DNA of 64,000 bases from Solenopsis invicta (lineage: Eukaryota > Arthropoda > Insecta > Hymenoptera > Formicidae): positions 8,238,001 through 8,302,000 of the forward strand of contig NC_052678.1 in the NCBI RefSeq assembly GCF_016802725.1, given 5' to 3'. Made by a program: the position numbers and the translations under genes. Below the pieces are notes generated by a model that saw nothing but the letters and a program-made list of their open reading frames with translations, was not told where the DNA came from and ran no database searches. The number at the start of each line of letters is the position of its first letter. The stretch's first letter is position 1. This document shows positions 61,257 to 64,000 of the stretch, piece by piece.

Positions 61257-61559
61257 CTGAAAATAAGAATATTCAGATTTATTCGATAACGTTCAACTAT
61301 GTTCAGCATGCGGTTAGTAAATACTTAATGCTTAACTCGCAAAAAGAGAAAGAGTATCATAATCCGACGCTTAAACAAACATTACTGTGTCGTCACGTAC
61401 AGCGCGCATTTTACCGTACAGAATAGCAAAATTCGCCAGGAATGATGATAGGCAAGTCTAAATAGTACGCGATGCATATTCGGCACTTTCATCTCTGAAC
61501 TGAATGATCGGCGGAAAGCAGCAAGAAAATATTACGCAGCGAATAATCTTCTGTTCGAC

Positions 61560-61990
61560 ATCCTTATTAAGCTAGCCCCTTCACCAGCGCAAAATTAATT
61601 TTAAAATATTTTAAAATTAAGTGCTAATTAGGTGCTCAAACCGCTTGGCAGAAAATTTAAAAAATAATTGGATGAGGCTGGCTACATTAAGCTAACACCA
61701 AGAAAAAAAATTAATATTTATTATGCGTACGAATAAACAAATACAGTAAAATTAAGTGCTCGTTAGGTGCTTCAAGAAATAATAAAAATAAATTGGAAAT
61801 ATATATTACAGAGAGAACTTAGGAGCTGGTCGGGCGATTGACTCACAATAGAGAAATTATCTTAAAAAATTAAATGCTCGGGGAAATTTGGTACTAAAAA
61901 ATTCCTTTTTTTAAATATTATTAAAAAAACATCAAGTCGCCAAATTACGTGCTCGTTCCGTTTGGCTAGAATTTTAAAGACTCTTGCTAA
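61560..61990 (+). repeat. Degenerate tandem units
   Basis: Three or four diverged units sharing AAAATTAAGTGCTNNTTAGGTGCT (near 61608, 61748 and, more weakly, 61866 and 61942). They are interleaved with TTAAGCTA(G/A)C and TTTGGC(A/T)AGA motifs. No coding capacity. Confidence 0.55.
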
Positions 61991-62139
61991 AGTAATTTAT
62001 AAATAATGTACTCGTTTACCTCGTGGTTGCTCTGTTGTTACTCGATGCCTCCCAGCTTCCTCCGCTCCCCTCTCTTGTTCCTGCTTGTTGCTTTATTGTG
62101 GTACTGGTACTCACTAACGAAAACACTACTACTTATGGC

Positions 62140-64000
62140 CAGCAATAATCACCTCGACGATCGGGTGACATCCTGGACGGCACTCCGCGATAGACATCGA
62201 ATCTCGAGCGAGCGGTCATCACGCCGCGCCGCGCCGCGCTGCGTAACATAACCTTTTGACAAGGTTGCTCGCGGCTCTTACTAACGCACAACGAACGCAC
62301 GAGCGTCTCCGGACGATTATCACGTACGCGTTCTCACGCACGCTGATAAACATACGAATTGAGTCAGTAAACAAACAACCACGGATCGAAAAATGCGACC
62401 AACGACCGAGGGATCACTGACGCCGTCGCTCGCGTGATAGACTTCAGTCGAATAAAGTCTCACGAAACTCACGATCTAACAGGCTGCTGGTACACACGTG
62501 AGCACAATCATCTCGACGTAAAGATCGCACGGCACCTTGCACGAGACTCCGATGTCAACCGTGAGTTATTATGTCGCGACAACGGGAAATTTATGCGAAA
62601 CGACAAGCGGTATCATACGAAGCTGCCACTCGCGTCACTCGGCTCCCGACGGCATGACGTTAGCCGACGGACGATTCTCGAACGATGGGGACGCGCTGAC
62701 ACCTTCACGAGGTATGTACCTTCACTTTGCCGTGGACGCCGTGGTGCGCGAGGGTAAGGTGCCGCGGATAACCTTTGAACACGTAGTCGCAGCCGTTGCT
62801 AATGCACAACAAACGTACGCGGGAGTCCGGACGATCACGCCCACATACGCTGATATATGAATCCAGTCTGAAAACAAACACTCACAGATCGAAAAATGCG
62901 ATCGACCGACGGCCGACGGATCACTGATGCCGTCGCTCGCGCGACGATTTTTGATCGACGAGGACGAGGACTCACGAAATTCGCGATCTAACAAGTCGCC
63001 GGTGCACTTGTGAGTACGGCGGTAATCACTGATATGAAGATAGCACGGCACTTCGTACGATGCTCCCGAAATTGACCGTGCGCAACACGCAATTTATTTA
63101 TTGTTTATTAGCGGACAGTGCTGCCAGTGCCGGCACCTTCACGCGACTAGCGCGACCCCGCGCGACTCTTCTAACTAGGCGTCTAGTCACTACGGGGTTC
63201 GCGTTGGTCGCGTGAAGATGCCCGCACTGGCGGCATTGCGTCGCGCTGCTCGCTAATAAATCTCGTGTTGCGTACGATCAATCTCGGAAGCGCCGTGCAA
63301 GATGCCGTGAGATCTTCGTATCAGGTGATTAATGCCGCACGCACAAGTACACCGCAGTACACCGGCGACTTGTTAGATCGCGAATTTCGTGAGACTCGGT
63401 TCGACCGAAGCCCATCGCGCGAGCGACGGCATCAGTGATCCGTCGGTTGATCGCATTTTTCGACTCCGCGGGTGTTTGTTTTCAGACTCGATTCGTACGT
63501 TTGTCAGCGTACGCGAGAACGCGGACGTAATAGTCGTCCGGAGACGTGCGTGTGGTATGCGTTAGCAACAGTTGCGGCCACCGAACCAAAGATTCTATCG
63601 CGCGCCGGGGCGATAGTAAAGTTGTCGCGTGAAGTTATCCGCGCGTCCCATCGTTCGAGAGTCGTTCGTCGACTAACGTCATTGCCGTCGGCTGCCGAGT
63701 GACGCGATTGCAGCTCGCGGATAGCGCTTGTCGTTTCGTATTAATTTCCCGTTGTCGCGACATAATAAACTGCGCATCGCACGTATCGGAAGTATCGTGC
63801 AAGTGCAAGATATCGCGTGATATGCATGTCAAAGTGATTACCGCCGTATGTACTGACAAGTGTACGGCAACTTGTTAGATCGCGAATTTCATGAGCCTCC
63901 GTTCGATCGAAGCTCACCGCACGAGCGACGGGGTCAGTGATTTGTTGGGCGCTAATCGATCGCATTTTCCAATCCGCGGATGTTTGTTTTCAGTCTCAAT
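62140..64000. repeat. Large GC-rich inverted repeat (foldback-like), right end cut
   Basis: Left arm (about 62345-63160) and right arm (about 63185-64000) are diverged reverse complements around a centre near 63170; paired positions sum to about 126340. Examples: ATGTCGCGACAACGGGAAAT at 62571 pairs with 63744-63763, and ATCGAAAAATGCGATC at 62888 pairs with 63449-63464. Each arm holds two units about 503 bp apart (ATCGAAAAATGCGA at 62385 and 62888). A truncated unit starts near 62140. The centre (63111-63241) is itself palindromic. The frames at 62434-62860, 62722-63051, 63472-63702 and 63635-63965 are by-products of high GC. The right end lies beyond the window. Confidence 0.85.

Noticed and set aside
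62434..63965. Several 74-109-codon frames on both strands in the large inverted repeat
   Set aside because: They come from GC-rich repeated DNA. Frames are not conserved between the paired units, as would be expected for a real gene.
38853..64000. Search for the first-half UCR1 exon with the PKA site
   Set aside because: No segment encoding an SPKSMSRNSS-like stretch was found on the minus strand. It is presumably beyond the right end.

Overview
The window is animal nuclear DNA, most likely from a hymenopteran insect and probably an ant. It has AT-rich introns without obvious CpG depletion, GT-AG introns, many short inverted-repeat elements, and conserved exons that read as an insect PDE4 (dunce) protein. 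I see no bacterial-style genes, rRNA, tRNA or CRISPR array. Most long open frames are chance frames.

The backbone is the 5' part of dunce (dnc, cAMP-specific 3',5'-cyclic phosphodiesterase, PDE4 family) on the minus strand. It runs from about 49.7 kb down past position 1. Reading 5' to 3' on the minus strand: a Gly-rich first coding exon (49453-49682), the second half of UCR1 (38751-38852), the UCR1-UCR2 linker (38597-38661), the first part of UCR2 (37480-37592), the second part of UCR2 (3494-3587), and the exon leading into the catalytic domain (2440-2669). Every junction has matching phase and a GT-AG intron. The catalytic exons lie left of the window. The first half of UCR1, with the PKA site, is not seen here and is presumably beyond the right end, used by other long isoforms.

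The 33.9-kb intron between the two UCR2 exons holds two notable things. A second promoter and first coding exon (8574-8684, minus) splices in phase to the second UCR2 exon. This is the same junction used by the mammalian super-short isoform PDE4A1. On the plus strand, a complete two-exon gene (26291-27317) encodes a 179-residue secreted protein rich in Gly and Met that I do not recognise. Nested secreted-protein genes in a dunce intron are also known in Drosophila (Sgs-4, Pig-1), so the arrangement is a notable parallel.

The rest is intron and upstream DNA filled with repeats: a three-copy MITE-like family, several other palindromic elements, three pairs of internal duplications (one pair flanks the nested gene in one copy and lacks it in the other), microsatellites, and at 62.1-64.0 kb a large GC-rich inverted repeat with arms of about 820 bp. 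CpG-rich stretches at 8.7-9.3, 49.5-50.1 and 54.5-55.3 kb look like promoter/5' exon regions. A possible 21-nt minus-strand microexon sits at 61236-61256.
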